From: Burkholderia latens
GTDB lineage: Bacteria; Pseudomonadota; Gammaproteobacteria; Burkholderiales; Burkholderiaceae
Assembly (NCBI RefSeq): GCF_001718795.1
Contig: NZ_CP013435.1
Coordinates: forward strand, 1,984,001-2,048,000
Direction of reading: 5' to 3'
Length of the DNA: 64,000 nt
Positions 1 to 9,837 of the stretch are shown one piece after another; position 1 is the first letter of the stretch, and each line of letters begins with the position of its first letter. The translations under genes were made by a program, and so were the position numbers. The notes beneath the pieces were generated by a model. The model saw nothing but the letters and a program-made list of their open reading frames with translations, ran no database searches and had not been told where the DNA came from.

Positions 1-637
1 ACGCGACCGCCGCGTCGATGACCAGGAACAGCACGACCCACGGCAGCCACGTGCGCGCACGCGTACGCTTGTCGACGCGGTCGGGCGGCTGCGCATACGA
101 CAGCATGCCGGTCAGCAGCAGGATCGACATCACGAGACGCGACGCCGGCCCGTACAGCAGGAACAGCCAGATATTGTGATGCGCCATCCCGGTGAAGAGG
201 CCGTGCAGCGCATAGATCATCGCGAAGCCGAGAAAGCCGAGCGTCAGCCAGCGCAGCAGCGGCTCGCCGGACGCGCGGTAGCACACCCAGGTCACGTAGG
301 TGACGAACGCGCCCTCGAGCGTTGCGGCCGCGATAGCGAGTTCATGAAATGCGTGGCTCTCGAACACGACGTGCGGGTCGCTGAAGAACCACAGATAGGC
401 AGTCAGATAGGCCGGCAGCAACGCGAATCCGACCAGCAGGCATTTTGCGTAGAGCCTCGCGGCCGCGCTGACGACCCGCGGCGGCTCCCCGGCTGCATAG
501 GCTGTGCTCAATTTGGTCCCCGTTTCGGTCTGCTGCGTGGTTCGAACGTCCACGGTGCCGGAAACGCGCGCTGCATCGTCTTCGCCGGCTACCGGAAGCG
601 CGTCGCGCGCGCCGATGCGACACGCGCGTTGGCCCAT
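1..637 (-). CDS. Membrane protein, N-terminal part (gene runs off the left edge)
   Basis: The reverse strand holds an open frame with no stop before base 1, so only the first 211 or so residues are visible. It has about five hydrophobic segments (roughly residues 66-85, 97-120, 130-150, 155-180 and 198 onward) separated by short loops, with an Arg/Lys-rich cytoplasmic-type loop at about 187-197. This resembles the N-terminal multi-helix sensor module of membrane signalling proteins, but the output domain would lie outside the window. The ATG at 637 has no clear ribosome site. A TTG at 511 is preceded by GGGG at suitable spacing and gives a protein that starts just before the first helix, so it may be the true start. 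Function is not recognised. Confidence 0.6.
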   Translation of the reverse strand, partial: MGQRACRIGARDALPVAGEDDAARVSGTVDVRTTQQTETGTKLSTAYAAGEPPRVVSAAARLYAKCLLVGFALLPAYLTAYLWFFSDPHVVFESHAFHELAIAAATLEGAFVTYVTWVCYRASGEPLLRWLTLGFLGFAMIYALHGLFTGMAHHNIWLFLLYGPASRLVMSILLLTGMLSYAQPPDRVDKRTRARTWLPWVVLFLVIDAAVA

Positions 638-827
638 CCCGCCGAAAGGCAAATGTCAGAGCAAGTATAGGTGGCGCAATTCGTTTGACAAGTAAGGGGA
701 AACGGCACCCTCTCCCCTGCGCCCTTTGCGTCGCGATCGTGACGAATCGCTGCCGCATCCGGCCGATGCGTGCGTCGGGGCGGCCGCCTCCATCGCCACG
801 GAAGTCGCGGCCGCCGCCGATTTAACG

Positions 828-2006
828 TCAGACGATTTCGAACAGCCCGGCTGCGCCCTGCCCGCCGCCGATGCACATCGTGACGACCACGTATTTCACG
901 CCGCGTCGCTTGCCTTCGAGCAGCGCATGGCCGGTCAGGCGCGCGCCGGACACACCGTACGGGTGCCCAACCGCGATCGCGCCGCCGTTCACGTTCAGCC
1001 GGTCGTCAGGAATCCCGAGTGTGTCGCGGCAGTACAGCACCTGCACCGCGAACGCTTCGTTCAGCTCCCACAAGCCGATGTCGTCGACCTTCAACCCGGC
1101 CTGCTTCAGCAGCTTCGGCACCGCAAACACCGGGCCGATCCCCATTTCATCCGGCTCGCAACCGGCCACCGCGAAACCGCGGAACACGCCGAGCGGCTGC
1201 AACCCTTCACGCTGCGCGACGTCCGCGTTCATCACCACGCACGCCGACGCGCCATCGGAGAACTGGCTCGCGTTGCCGGCGGTGATCACGCCGCCGGGCA
1301 CGGCCGAGCGGATCTTCGACACGCCTTCGAGCGTCGTGTCGGGCCGGATGCCTTCATCGGCCGACACGGTCACTTCCTGCGTGAACAGGCGCCCCGTCGC
1401 CTTGTCGGCGATGCCGGCGCGCACGGTGATCGGCACGATCTCGTCGCGGAAGCGCCCGGCTTCCTGCGCGGCCGCGGCCCGCTGTTGCGACTGCACACCG
1501 TACGCGTCCTGCCGTTCCTTCGAGATCCGGTAGCGCTTCGCGACGTTCTCGGCCGTCTGCAGCATGTTCCAGTAGATCTCCGGCTTGTGCTCGACGAGCC
1601 AGCCTTCCTGGATCATGTGCCGGTTCATCTCGTTCTGCACGCACGAAATCGATTCGACGCCGCCCGCCACGTATACGTCGCCCTCGCCCGCGATGATCCG
1701 CTGCGCGGCGAGCGCGATCGTCTGCAGCCCGGACGAACAGAAACGGTTCACCGTCATCCCGGGCACGCTTACCGGCAGCCCCGCGCGCAGCGCGATTTGC
1801 CGCGCGATGTTGGCGCCGGTCGCGCCTTCGGGGTTCGCGCAGCCCATGATCACGTCCTCGATGCGCGCCGGGTCGAGCTTCGCGCGCTCGAGCGCAGCCG
1901 CGACCACATGGCCGCCGAGCGTCGCACCATGCGTCATGTTGAAGGCGCCGCGCCACGATTTCGCGAGCGGTGTGCGTGCGGTCGATACGATTACGGCTTC
2001 GGTCAT
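828..2006 (-). CDS. Acetyl-CoA acetyltransferase / 3-ketoacyl-CoA thiolase
   Basis: A 392-residue thiolase, the normal family length. It cleaves 3-ketoacyl-CoA with CoA to release acetyl-CoA, or runs in reverse. The nucleophile lies in NRFCSSGLQ (Cys90). The base pair is His348 in GHPYG and Cys378 in CIGGGQG. GHPYG departs from the commoner GHPLG, which I take as a subfamily trait. AAGGAGA sits just before the ATG. It is the last visible gene of a minus-strand group, 42 bp behind the nicotinamidase gene, and with the upstream hydratase/dehydrogenase and ligase it completes a beta-oxidation set. Exact chain-length preference cannot be read from the sequence. Confidence 0.93.
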   Translation of the reverse strand: MTEAVIVSTARTPLAKSWRGAFNMTHGATLGGHVVAAALERAKLDPARIEDVIMGCANPEGATGANIARQIALRAGLPVSVPGMTVNRFCSSGLQTIALAAQRIIAGEGDVYVAGGVESISCVQNEMNRHMIQEGWLVEHKPEIYWNMLQTAENVAKRYRISKERQDAYGVQSQQRAAAAQEAGRFRDEIVPITVRAGIADKATGRLFTQEVTVSADEGIRPDTTLEGVSKIRSAVPGGVITAGNASQFSDGASACVVMNADVAQREGLQPLGVFRGFAVAGCEPDEMGIGPVFAVPKLLKQAGLKVDDIGLWELNEAFAVQVLYCRDTLGIPDDRLNVNGGAIAVGHPYGVSGARLTGHALLEGKRRGVKYVVVTMCIGGGQGAAGLFEIV

Positions 2007-2048
2007 GCGAGTCTCCTTCGGTCCTGCTTCATGTCGGATGGGGATGCG

Positions 2049-2681
2049 CTACGCCGCCGGGCGCGCGCCCGCGGACGTCACATGCGCGACGCCCGCTGCC
2101 TGCATCTGCTGCCATGCGTGCGCGAGCGACCCGTTCAGGTCGATTGCGCGGCACGCATCGTTGATCACCGCGGCCTCGAAGCCCGCCGCGCGCGCATCGA
2201 GCGCCGACCACGCGACGCAATAGTCGGTCGCGAGCCCGCAGCACCACACGCGCTTCGCGCCCAGCTCGCGCAGATAGCCGGCGAGCCCCGTACGCGTCGT
2301 GCGATCGGCTTCCACGAACGCGGAATAGCTGTCGACCTGCGCGTCGCCGCCCTTGCGGATCACGAGCCGCGCATGCGGGATGTCGAGGTCGCGATGCAAC
2401 GCCGCGCCTTCGGTGTCCTGTACGCAGTGCACGGGCCACAGAACCTGCTCGCCGTACGGCAGCGCGAGCGTCGAAAACGGTTCGCGCCCGGGATGGTTCG
2501 CCGCGAACGACACGTGCTCGCGCGGGTGCCAGTCCTGCGTCAGCACGACGTGATCGAAGCGTCGCGCGAGCGCGTTGATCACCGGCACGACCGCGTCGCC
2601 GTCCGGCACGGCGAGTGCACCGCCCGGCATGAAGTCGTACTGCACGTCGATCACGAGCAATACGTCGTCGCTGCGTTTCAT
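2049..2681 (-). CDS. pncA: Nicotinamidase / isochorismatase-family hydrolase
   Basis: A 210-residue cysteine hydrolase that should convert nicotinamide to nicotinate for NAD salvage. The catalytic triad of nicotinamidases is visible as Asp12 (VIDVQYDF), Lys110 (IRKGGD) and Cys155 (GLATDYCV). The metal-site residues Asp50, His52 and His85 (QDWHP and WPVHC) distinguish it from isochorismatases. The ATG at 2681 follows an AAGGAGA ribosome site. It lies 41 bp behind the hydratase/dehydrogenase gene and 42 bp ahead of the thiolase gene on the same strand, so it is probably co-transcribed with beta-oxidation genes. That is an odd but stable-looking position for an NAD-cycle enzyme. Confidence 0.9.
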   Translation of the reverse strand: MKRSDDVLLVIDVQYDFMPGGALAVPDGDAVVPVINALARRFDHVVLTQDWHPREHVSFAANHPGREPFSTLALPYGEQVLWPVHCVQDTEGAALHRDLDIPHARLVIRKGGDAQVDSYSAFVEADRTTRTGLAGYLRELGAKRVWCCGLATDYCVAWSALDARAAGFEAAVINDACRAIDLNGSLAHAWQQMQAAGVAHVTSAGARPAA

Positions 2682-2722
2682 TGCGTTTCTCCTTGCTGGC
2701 TTGGCCGCGCGGTCACGGGCCG

Positions 2723-4807
2723 TCAGCCGTTGAATCCGCGTCCGGCTTTCGCCAGTTCGACGATCGACGGAGCGATCTGCCACGCGTCGCCGTTCGGCGC
2801 GGCCGCGTAGCGTCGGATCGCACGCTCGACGTTGTAGAGTCCGACCATGTCCGCGTACAGCATCGGGCCGCCGCGCCACAGCGGGAAGCCGTAGCCGGTC
2901 AGATAGACCATGTCGATGTCGGACGCCTTCGACGCGATCTTCTCCTCGAGAATCTTCGCGCCTTCGTTGACGAGCGCGTACACGAGACGCTCGACGATCT
3001 CGTCGTCGCCGATATTGCGCCGCTCGACGCCGCACTCTTTCGAGTACGCGACGACCATTTCGTCGACGAGCGCCGACGGTTTCGCTTTGCGCTCGCCCGG
3101 CACGTAGTCGTACCAGCCGCCGCCCGTCTTCTGGCCGAAGCGGCCCAGCTCGCACAGGCGATCGGCGATCTTCGAATAGTGCAGATCGGGCTTCTCGACA
3201 TAACGGCGCTTGCGAATCGCCCAGCCGATGTCATTGCCGGCGAGGTCGCTCATCCGGAACGGCCCCATCGCAAAACCGAACTTCTCGATCGCGCGATCGA
3301 TCTGCGCGGGCAGCGCGCCTTCCTCGAGCATGAACAGCGCCTGGCGGATGTACTGCTCGATCATCCGGTTGCCGATGAAGCCATCGCACACGCCCGATAC
3401 GACCGCCGTCTTGCGAATCTTCTTCGCGACTGCCATCACGGTGGCGAGAACGTCGTTCGCAGTTCGCGCGCCGCGCACCACCTCGAGCAGCTTCATCACG
3501 TTCGCGGGGCTGAAGAAGTGCATGCCGACGACGTCCTGCGGACGCTTCGTGAACGAAGCAATCTTGTCGACGTCGAGCGTCGACGTGTTCGACGCAAGGA
3601 TCGCGCCGGGCTTCGCCACCGCGTCGAGCTGGCCGAACACCTGTTCCTTCACGCCGAGCTCCTCGAACACGGCTTCGATAATCAGGTCCGCGTCGTTCAG
3701 GTCGTCGTAGGACAGCGTCGGCGTGATCAGCGCCATGCGCGCGTCGAGCTTCTGCTGCGTGAGCTTGCCCTTCTTGACCTGCGCGTCATAGTTCTTGCGG
3801 ATCGTCGCGAGGCCGCGGTCGAGCGCTTCCTGCTTCGTTTCGAGCAGCGTGACGGGCAGGCCCGCGTTGACGAAGTTCATCGCGATCCCGCCGCCCATCG
3901 TGCCCGCGCCAACGACACCGACGCGGCGAATGTCGCGCACCGGCGTATCGGCCGGCACGTCGGGAATCTTGCTCGCCGCGCGCTCGCCGAAAAACGCGTG
4001 CCGCAGCGCGCGGCTTTCCGGTGTCATCATCAGCGCGACGAAGCCGTCGCGCTCGGCGATGCTGCCCTTGTCGAAGCCGTTGAGCACGCCGGCCTCGATC
4101 GCGTCGATGCACTTGTGCGGTGCGGGGAAGTTCGGTGCGGCGGCCCGCACCGAATTGCGCGCGAACTGGATGAAGCCAGCCGCATTCTCGTGGGCGATCT
4201 TGCGATCGCGCACACGCGGATGCGGCCCGCTCCCCGCGCCGACCTTGCGCGCGAATGCGACGGCAGTCTCGAGCAGATCGCCGTCGGCCATGGCGTCGAA
4301 CAGCCCGCTCGTCGCGAGTTGCTCGGACGGCACCGGCGCGCCCGACACGATCATGTTCAGCGCGGTTTCGAGCCCGACCGCACGCGGCAGCCGCTGCGTG
4401 CCGCCGGCCCCCGGCAACAGGCCGAGCTTCACTTCGGGCAACGCAATCTGCGCACCGGGCGCCGCCACGCGATAGTGCGCGCCGAGCGCGAGCTCGAGGC
4501 CGCCGCCCATCACGACACTGTGCAACGCCGCGACGACCGGCTTCGCGCTCGCCTCCACAGCGCGAATCACGGTGTGCAGCGTCGGTTCCTGAAGCGCCTT
4601 CGGGGTATTGAATTCGGTGATGTCGGCGCCGCCCGAGAACGCGCGGCCCGCGCCGGTCAGCACGATCGCCGTGACGGCCGGATCCTGCGCGGCGCGATCG
4701 AGCGCGTCCATGACGCCCTGGCGCGTCGACAGGCCGAGCCCGTTGACGGGCGGATTGTTGAGCGTGATGACGGCGACGCCGTCGCGAGTCGAATAATCCA
4801 CTGCCAT
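2723..4807 (-). CDS. Bifunctional enoyl-CoA hydratase / 3-hydroxyacyl-CoA dehydrogenase
   Basis: A 694-residue FadB/peroxisomal-type bifunctional beta-oxidation enzyme. Residues 1-190 form the crotonase fold, with oxyanion-loop motif GAGRAFSGGADI near 52-63 and candidate catalytic glutamates at 105 (GGGLELALG) and 125 (PEVKLGLLPGAGG). An NAD-binding Rossmann motif GVVGAGTMGGG begins near residue 297, and the dehydrogenase motif GMHFFSPANVMKL follows near 434. Two C-terminal dimerisation domains complete the chain. I prefer the ATG at 4807 (MAVDYS), with GGAGG just upstream, over the in-frame ATG at 4825. The gene has its own predicted promoter at 4903-4932. Confidence 0.93.
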   Translation of the reverse strand: MAVDYSTRDGVAVITLNNPPVNGLGLSTRQGVMDALDRAAQDPAVTAIVLTGAGRAFSGGADITEFNTPKALQEPTLHTVIRAVEASAKPVVAALHSVVMGGGLELALGAHYRVAAPGAQIALPEVKLGLLPGAGGTQRLPRAVGLETALNMIVSGAPVPSEQLATSGLFDAMADGDLLETAVAFARKVGAGSGPHPRVRDRKIAHENAAGFIQFARNSVRAAAPNFPAPHKCIDAIEAGVLNGFDKGSIAERDGFVALMMTPESRALRHAFFGERAASKIPDVPADTPVRDIRRVGVVGAGTMGGGIAMNFVNAGLPVTLLETKQEALDRGLATIRKNYDAQVKKGKLTQQKLDARMALITPTLSYDDLNDADLIIEAVFEELGVKEQVFGQLDAVAKPGAILASNTSTLDVDKIASFTKRPQDVVGMHFFSPANVMKLLEVVRGARTANDVLATVMAVAKKIRKTAVVSGVCDGFIGNRMIEQYIRQALFMLEEGALPAQIDRAIEKFGFAMGPFRMSDLAGNDIGWAIRKRRYVEKPDLHYSKIADRLCELGRFGQKTGGGWYDYVPGERKAKPSALVDEMVVAYSKECGVERRNIGDDEIVERLVYALVNEGAKILEEKIASKASDIDMVYLTGYGFPLWRGGPMLYADMVGLYNVERAIRRYAAAPNGDAWQIAPSIVELAKAGRGFNG

Positions 4808-4902
4808 CTGCCTGCCTCCATGCATCGCGCGCCGGGGTGGCTGCGCTTCATTGTGCGCGGTCGAACGGCCGAACGGGCCGCATGTCCGGATCGAACGGAG
4901 GC

Positions 4903-4932
4903 AGCATACAACGAAAAAGCACGGTCGTTCAA
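4903..4932 (-). promoter_or_regulatory. Predicted sigma-70 promoter with palindrome over the -35
   Basis: On the minus strand TTGAAC (4932-4927) and TATGCT (4908-4903) are separated by 18 bp and point into the beta-oxidation gene at 4807. The -35 is overlapped by an 11-bp palindrome, TTCAA-T-TTGAA, at 4928-4938 that could be a repressor site. This is prediction by eye only. Confidence 0.45.
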
Positions 4933-4999
4933 TTTGAATTTTTGTTCCGGTCCGGGGCCGGATCGGGCGACCGTGCGGTCGGCTATCGGCGACCCGGAA

Positions 5000-6643
5000 T
5001 TACGGCGCGCAGACGGCCGTCGGCAACACGTAATCGCGGAACGTCTCGCGCAGCTTCAGCTTCTGCAGCTTGCCGGTCGCCGTGTGCGGCAGCGATTCGA
5101 CGAACACGACGTCGTCGGGCACCCACCACTTCGCGACCTTGCCTTCGTAGAACGCGAGCAATGCGTCGCGCGTCAGATTCGCGCCGTCGCGCGGCACCAC
5201 GACGAGCAGCGGCCGTTCGGTCCATTTCGGATGCGCGCACGCGATGCATGCGGCTTCGGCAACGTCCGGATGGGCGATCGCGACGTTCTCGATGTCGATC
5301 GAGCTGATCCATTCGCCGCCGGACTTGATCACGTCCTTGCTGCGGTCGGTGATCTGCAGGAAGCCGTCCGGGTCGATCGTCGCGACGTCGCCGGTCGGGA
5401 ACCAGCCGTCCACGAGCGGCGACGTATCGCTCTTGAAGTAGTGATCGATGACCCACGGCCCGCGCACCTGCAGCTCGCCGAATGCGACGCCGTCCCACGG
5501 CAGTTCGTGACCATCGTCGCCGACGATGCGCATGTCGACGCCGCAGATCACGCGCCCCTGTTTCTCCAGCAGCCGGCGCTGCACGTCGAGCGGCCGCTGC
5601 GACTGCGCCCAGTTCAGCTTCGCGAGCGTGCCGAGCGGCGACAGCTCGGTCATCCCCCACGCGTGGATCACGCGCACGCCGTATTCGTCCTCGAACGTGC
5701 GCAGCATCGCGGGCGGACACGCCGAACCGCCGATCACCGTGCGGTTCAGCGTCGAGAACCGTACGCCGGCCTCGCGCATGTAGTTCAGCAAACCGAGCCA
5801 TACGGTGGGCACGCCCGCGGAGAAGGTCACGCGCTCGGCCTCCATCAGTTCGTACAGCGACTTGCCGTCGAGATCCTTGCCCGGCAGCACGAGCTTGCCG
5901 CCGGTGAGCGGCACCGCGTACGGCAGCCCCCACGCGTTCACATGGAACATCGGCACGACGGGCAGCACCGCGTCGAGCGCCGACAGATTCATCGCATCGG
6001 GCAGCGCGGCGCCGTATGCGTGCAGCACCGTCGAGCGATGCGAGTACAGCACGCCTTTCGGATTGCCGGTGGTGCCAGACGTGTAACAGAGGCCCGATGC
6101 CTGGAGCTCGTCGAGGCGCGGCCAGTCATAGCGACCGTCCTCGGCGTCGACGAGCGTTTCATAGCACAGGTAAGGCGTCGCGCCCGACGGCAGGTGCGCG
6201 GCGTCGGTCATCGCAATCCAGCCCTTCACGTGCGGGCACTGCGGAGCGATCGCGTCGACGAGCGGCGCGAAATTGATGTCGAAGAAGACGTAGCGGTCTT
6301 CCGCATGATTGACGATGTAGGCGATCTGCTCGGGAAAGAGGCGCGGGTTGATCGTGTGGCACACCGCGCCCATTCCGCCGATTCCGTAATAGGCCTCCAG
6401 ATGCCGGTAGCCGTTCCACGCCAGCGTGCCGACGCGCTCGCCCGTTTCGACGCCCAGCCGCGCGAGCGCCTGCGCAACGCGTTTCGCGCGCTGCTCGCAG
6501 TCGCGGTACGTATAGCGATGCAGGTCGCCTTCCACGCGTTTCGACACGATCTCCGTGTCGCCTGCGTAGCGCGCGGCATGCGCGATCAGCGACGACACCA
6601 GCAACGGCATGTCCATCATCTGGCCCAGCAACGGCTTACCCAT
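5000..6643 (-). CDS. Acyl-CoA synthetase (AMP-forming fatty-acid CoA ligase)
   Basis: A 547-residue member of the adenylate-forming superfamily that activates a carboxylic acid to acyl-AMP and then to acyl-CoA. The phosphate-binding signature [11 protein letters not shown] lies near residue 188. [10 protein letters not shown] (near 331), GWFPTGD (near 416) and the C-terminal lysine motif TATGKLQK are all present. The sequence is closest in style to medium/long-chain and 3-methylmercaptopropionyl-CoA ligases. It is upstream in the same minus-strand group as the hydratase/dehydrogenase and thiolase, so it probably feeds that pathway. The substrate itself cannot be assigned. It is divergent from selO. 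Confidence 0.92.
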   Translation of the reverse strand: MGKPLLGQMMDMPLLVSSLIAHAARYAGDTEIVSKRVEGDLHRYTYRDCEQRAKRVAQALARLGVETGERVGTLAWNGYRHLEAYYGIGGMGAVCHTINPRLFPEQIAYIVNHAEDRYVFFDINFAPLVDAIAPQCPHVKGWIAMTDAAHLPSGATPYLCYETLVDAEDGRYDWPRLDELQASGLCYTSGTTGNPKGVLYSHRSTVLHAYGAALPDAMNLSALDAVLPVVPMFHVNAWGLPYAVPLTGGKLVLPGKDLDGKSLYELMEAERVTFSAGVPTVWLGLLNYMREAGVRFSTLNRTVIGGSACPPAMLRTFEDEYGVRVIHAWGMTELSPLGTLAKLNWAQSQRPLDVQRRLLEKQGRVICGVDMRIVGDDGHELPWDGVAFGELQVRGPWVIDHYFKSDTSPLVDGWFPTGDVATIDPDGFLQITDRSKDVIKSGGEWISSIDIENVAIAHPDVAEAACIACAHPKWTERPLLVVVPRDGANLTRDALLAFYEGKVAKWWVPDDVVFVESLPHTATGKLQKLKLRETFRDYVLPTAVCAP

Positions 6644-6807
6644 CGTCTTGTTCTCCCTGAACGACGCGAATCGGTGACCAGCCTCGAAGCGGTGCGCCGG
6701 CTTGCAGCCCGTCCACGGCCGGGACCGGCGTTGCGCGGCGCGTGCGGGCCGCCATGCGGGCGGCGCGACGCCGCCTTACAATATCGGCTTACCCAGAGGC
6801 GCTCAAC

Positions 6808-8376
6808 ATGTCGTTTTCCCGAAGCGCAGCCGATGCGGCTGACACCCTCCCCGACCTCGCCGCGACGCTCGGCGCGCCGGCCGCCGGCGCGTTCGTCACG
6901 CTCGGCGACGCGTTTCATACGCGATTGCCGGCCGCGCCGCTGCCCGCGCCGTACGTCGTCGGCTTTTCCGATGAAGTCGCGCGGCTGCTCGCGCTGCCTG
7001 CCTCGGCCGCGGCGCGAGCGGATTTCGCCGAGCTGTTCGCCGGCAATCCGACGCGCGACTGGCCCGCGAGCGCGCTGCCGTATGCGTCCGTGTATTCCGG
7101 CCACCAGTTCGGCGTGTGGGCCGGCCAGCTCGGCGACGGACGCGCGCTGACGATCGGCGAACTGCCCGGCACCGACGGCCGGCGCTACGAACTGCAGCTC
7201 AAGGGCGGCGGCCGCACGCCGTACTCGCGGATGGGCGACGGCCGCGCAGTGCTGCGTTCGTCGATCCGCGAATTCCTGTGTTCGGAAGCGATGCATCACC
7301 TCGGCATTCCGACCACGCGCGCGCTCACGGTGATCGGCTCCGACCAGCCGGTCGTACGCGAGGAGATCGAGACGTCGGCAGTGGTCACGCGGGTGTCGGA
7401 GAGTTTCGTGCGCTTCGGCCACTTCGAGCACTTCTTCTCGAACGACCGCCCCGATCTGCTGCGCCAGCTTGCCGATCACGTGATCGAGCGCTTCTATCCG
7501 GGCTGCCGCGATGCAGACGATCCGTATCTCGCGCTGCTCGAAGCCGCGACGCTGCGCACGGCGGAGCTCGTCGCACAGTGGCAGGCGGTCGGCTTCTGCC
7601 ACGGCGTGATGAACACCGACAACATGTCGATCCTCGGCCTGACGATCGACTACGGCCCGTTCGGCTTCATCGACGCGTTCGACGCGAACCACATCTGCAA
7701 CCACTCCGACACGAGCGGCCGTTACGCATACCGGATGCAGCCGCGCATTGCGCACTGGAACTGCTACTGTCTCGCGCAGGCGCTGCTGCCGCTGATCGGG
7801 CTGCAGCACGGGATCGCCGACGACGATGCGCGCGCCGAGCGCGCGGTCGAAGACGCCCAGACCGTGCTCGCGAAATTTCCGGAGCGCTTCGGCCCTGCAC
7901 TCGAACGCGCGATGCGCGGGAAGCTCGGCCTCGAGCTCGAACGCGACAACGACGCGGAACTCGCGAACAAGCTGCTCGAGACGATGCACGCAAGCCGCGC
8001 GGATTTCACGCTGACGTTCCGCCGGCTCGCGCAGATCTCGAAGCACGACGCGAGCCGCGATGCGCCCGTTCGCGACCTGTTCATCGACCGCGATGCGTTC
8101 GACGCATGGGCGAACCTCTACCGCGCGCGGCTGTCCGACGAGACGCGCGACGACGCGGCCCGCGCGGCCGCGATGAATCGCGTGAACCCGAAATACGTGC
8201 TGCGCAACCATCTCGCCGAAGTCGCGATCCGGCGCGCGAAGGAGAAGGATTTTTCCGAGGTCGAGCGGCTCGCGCAGGTGCTGCGCCGGCCGTTCGACGA
8301 ACAACCGGAACATGAAGCGTATGCGGCATTGCCGCCCGACTGGGCCGGGTCGCTCGAAGTGAGCTGCTCGTCGTGA
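6808..8376 (+). CDS. selO: SelO/YdiU protein adenylyltransferase
   Basis: A 522-residue SelO pseudokinase. The family transfers AMP from ATP to Ser/Thr/Tyr of proteins and helps regulate redox proteins. Family landmarks include [53 protein letters not shown] and [11 protein letters not shown], which carry the ATP- and metal-binding residues. I start at the ATG at 6808 (MSFSRS), since the upstream in-frame ATGs give an Arg-rich tail unlike the family. TACAAT at 6777-6782 is a possible -10. msrB follows 46 bp later on the same strand, so both redox genes may share a transcript. Confidence 0.95.
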   Translation: MSFSRSAADAADTLPDLAATLGAPAAGAFVTLGDAFHTRLPAAPLPAPYVVGFSDEVARLLALPASAAARADFAELFAGNPTRDWPASALPYASVYSGHQFGVWAGQLGDGRALTIGELPGTDGRRYELQLKGGGRTPYSRMGDGRAVLRSSIREFLCSEAMHHLGIPTTRALTVIGSDQPVVREEIETSAVVTRVSESFVRFGHFEHFFSNDRPDLLRQLADHVIERFYPGCRDADDPYLALLEAATLRTAELVAQWQAVGFCHGVMNTDNMSILGLTIDYGPFGFIDAFDANHICNHSDTSGRYAYRMQPRIAHWNCYCLAQALLPLIGLQHGIADDDARAERAVEDAQTVLAKFPERFGPALERAMRGKLGLELERDNDAELANKLLETMHASRADFTLTFRRLAQISKHDASRDAPVRDLFIDRDAFDAWANLYRARLSDETRDDAARAAAMNRVNPKYVLRNHLAEVAIRRAKEKDFSEVERLAQVLRRPFDEQPEHEAYAALPPDWAGSLEVSCSS

Positions 8377-8422
8377 CACCACGACTCGTCCGACCCGACC
8401 GACCGATCAGGAGAACCCTCAC

Positions 8423-8854
8423 ATGTCACACGATTCCGACGACAAAACCTACCCGTATCAGAAAGACGACGCCGAACTTCGCCGGCGCCTCACGCCGATG
8501 CAGTACGAGGTCACGCAGCATGCGGCGACCGAGCGTGCGTTCACCGGCGAATACACCGACACCGAAGATCCGGGCATCTACAAATGCGTGGTCTGCAGCA
8601 CGCCGCTGTTCGAGTCGGGCGCGAAGTTCCATTCGGGCTGCGGCTGGCCCAGCTACTTCAAGCCGCTGAACGGCGAGGTGATCGACGAGAAGATCGACCG
8701 CTCGCACGGGATGGTGCGTGTCGAAGTCCGCTGCAACCATTGCGGCGCACACCTCGGTCACGTGTTCGAGGACGGCCCGCGCGACAAGACCGGTTTGCGG
8801 TACTGCATCAATTCGGCTGCGTTAAACTTCGAGTCCCGACCCGAAAACGAATGA
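8423..8854 (+). CDS. msrB: Peptide-methionine (R)-S-oxide reductase
   Basis: A 143-residue MsrB that reduces methionine-R-sulfoxide in proteins. Four zinc cysteines form two CxxC pairs (Cys55/58 and Cys104/107), and the catalytic Cys128 lies in [11 protein letters not shown]. The motif HSGCGWPSY near residue 70 binds substrate. The ATG follows AGGAGA at good spacing. There is no signal peptide, so the protein is cytoplasmic. It sits directly behind selO, another oxidative-stress gene, and ahead of yciB. Confidence 0.96.
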   Translation: MSHDSDDKTYPYQKDDAELRRRLTPMQYEVTQHAATERAFTGEYTDTEDPGIYKCVVCSTPLFESGAKFHSGCGWPSYFKPLNGEVIDEKIDRSHGMVRVEVRCNHCGAHLGHVFEDGPRDKTGLRYCINSAALNFESRPENE

Positions 8855-8934
8855 GCGGCGCCGGACGGATCGGTCGGGCAGCGTTGCCGGCTGCCCCGAT
8901 CCCGGACGGTGACGCCTGGCGGGTCCCCACAACG

Positions 8935-8963
8935 GTGAAAGGCCGCGCGATGCGGCCTTTCAC
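8935..8963 (+). terminator. 12-bp perfect hairpin just ahead of yciB
   Basis: GTGAAAGGCCGC and its exact complement flank a 5-nt loop. There is no T-tract, and the stem ends only 15 nt before the yciB ATG. It may be an msrB terminator, an RNA-stability element or an attenuating structure over the yciB ribosome site. Confidence 0.55.
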
Positions 8964-8978
8964 GCAGCTGCGAGCGCC

Positions 8979-9509
8979 ATGAAATTCCTGTTCGATCTGT
9001 TTCCGATCATCCTGTTTTTTGCCGCCTTCAAGGTCTGGGGCATCTTCACCGCCACCGCGGTCGCGATCGTCGCGACGCTGGCCCAGGTCGCATGGGTCGC
9101 CTTCCGGCACCGGAAAGTCGACACGATGCTGTGGGTCAGCCTTGGCGTGATCGTCGTGTTCGGCGGCGCCACCCTCGTCCTGCATGACGAGAAATTCATT
9201 CAATGGAAACCGACTGTGCTGTACTGGCTGTTTGCGATCGGGCTGCTCGCCGCGCGCTATGCGTTCGGGAACAACCTGATCGAGAAGATGATGGGCAAGC
9301 AGCTCACGCTGCCGCACCCCGTGTGGGACAAGCTGAACGTCGCATGGGCGCTGTTCTTCGCGGTGCTCGGCGTCGCGAACCTGTACGTGGTGCACAACTT
9401 CACCGAATCTCAGTGGGTGAACTTCAAGCTGTTCGGCACGACGGGCGCGATGGTCGTGTTCATCATCCTGCAGAGCCTGTGGCTCACGAAGTACCTGAAG
9501 GACGAATGA
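8979..9509 (+). CDS. yciB: Septation protein A / inner-membrane protein YciB
   Basis: A 176-residue multi-helix inner-membrane protein matching YciB/IspZ, which links cell-envelope synthesis and division. It opens with [14 protein letters not shown] and has about five hydrophobic helices, with the conserved [11 protein letters not shown] and TKYLKDE tail. The ribosome site is weak and sits just beyond the 8935-8963 hairpin. bolA starts one base after its stop, so the two are tightly coupled. Confidence 0.93.
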   Translation: MKFLFDLFPIILFFAAFKVWGIFTATAVAIVATLAQVAWVAFRHRKVDTMLWVSLGVIVVFGGATLVLHDEKFIQWKPTVLYWLFAIGLLAARYAFGNNLIEKMMGKQLTLPHPVWDKLNVAWALFFAVLGVANLYVVHNFTESQWVNFKLFGTTGAMVVFIILQSLWLTKYLKDE

Positions 9510-9510
9510 C

Positions 9511-9819
9511 ATGGCCGACGTCTTTTTGAACGCCTCGCCGGACGAGCGCATCGCACTGATCGAAGCGCGCCTCACCGCGTCGCTCGCGCCGCTGTCGCTC
9601 GCGGTGCGCGACGACAGCGCGCAGCACGCCGGTCACGCCGGCGCCGCCGCCGGCGGCCATTACACGGTGACCATCGTGTCGGCCGCCTTCGCTGGCAAGC
9701 CACGCGTCGCACGCCACCGGCTGGTGTATGATGCGCTCGCTGATGCGATGCAGCGCGGCATTCACGCGCTCGCGATCGTGGCGTACACGCCCGAAGAATT
9801 CAACGAATCTTCAATCTAG
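9511..9819 (+). CDS. BolA family protein
   Basis: A 102-residue BolA-fold protein. BolA proteins work with monothiol glutaredoxins in iron-sulfur handling and in some species bind DNA. The C-terminal half carries the family pattern ARHRLVYDALADAM followed by HALAIVAYTPEE. An Ala/Gly/His-rich insertion at about residues 38-50 separates the halves. The ATG is one base after the yciB stop and 18 bp separate its stop from the parvulin gene, so yciB-bolA-parvulin is probably one operon. Confidence 0.9.
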   Translation: MADVFLNASPDERIALIEARLTASLAPLSLAVRDDSAQHAGHAGAAAGGHYTVTIVSAAFAGKPRVARHRLVYDALADAMQRGIHALAIVAYTPEEFNESSI

Positions 9820-9837
9820 TCTCAACAGGAATTCCCG

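Noticed and set aside
2681..7150. A 1489-residue plus-strand open frame
   Set aside because: It is antisense to the bifunctional beta-oxidation enzyme and the acyl-CoA ligase, both of which carry clear catalytic motifs on the minus strand.
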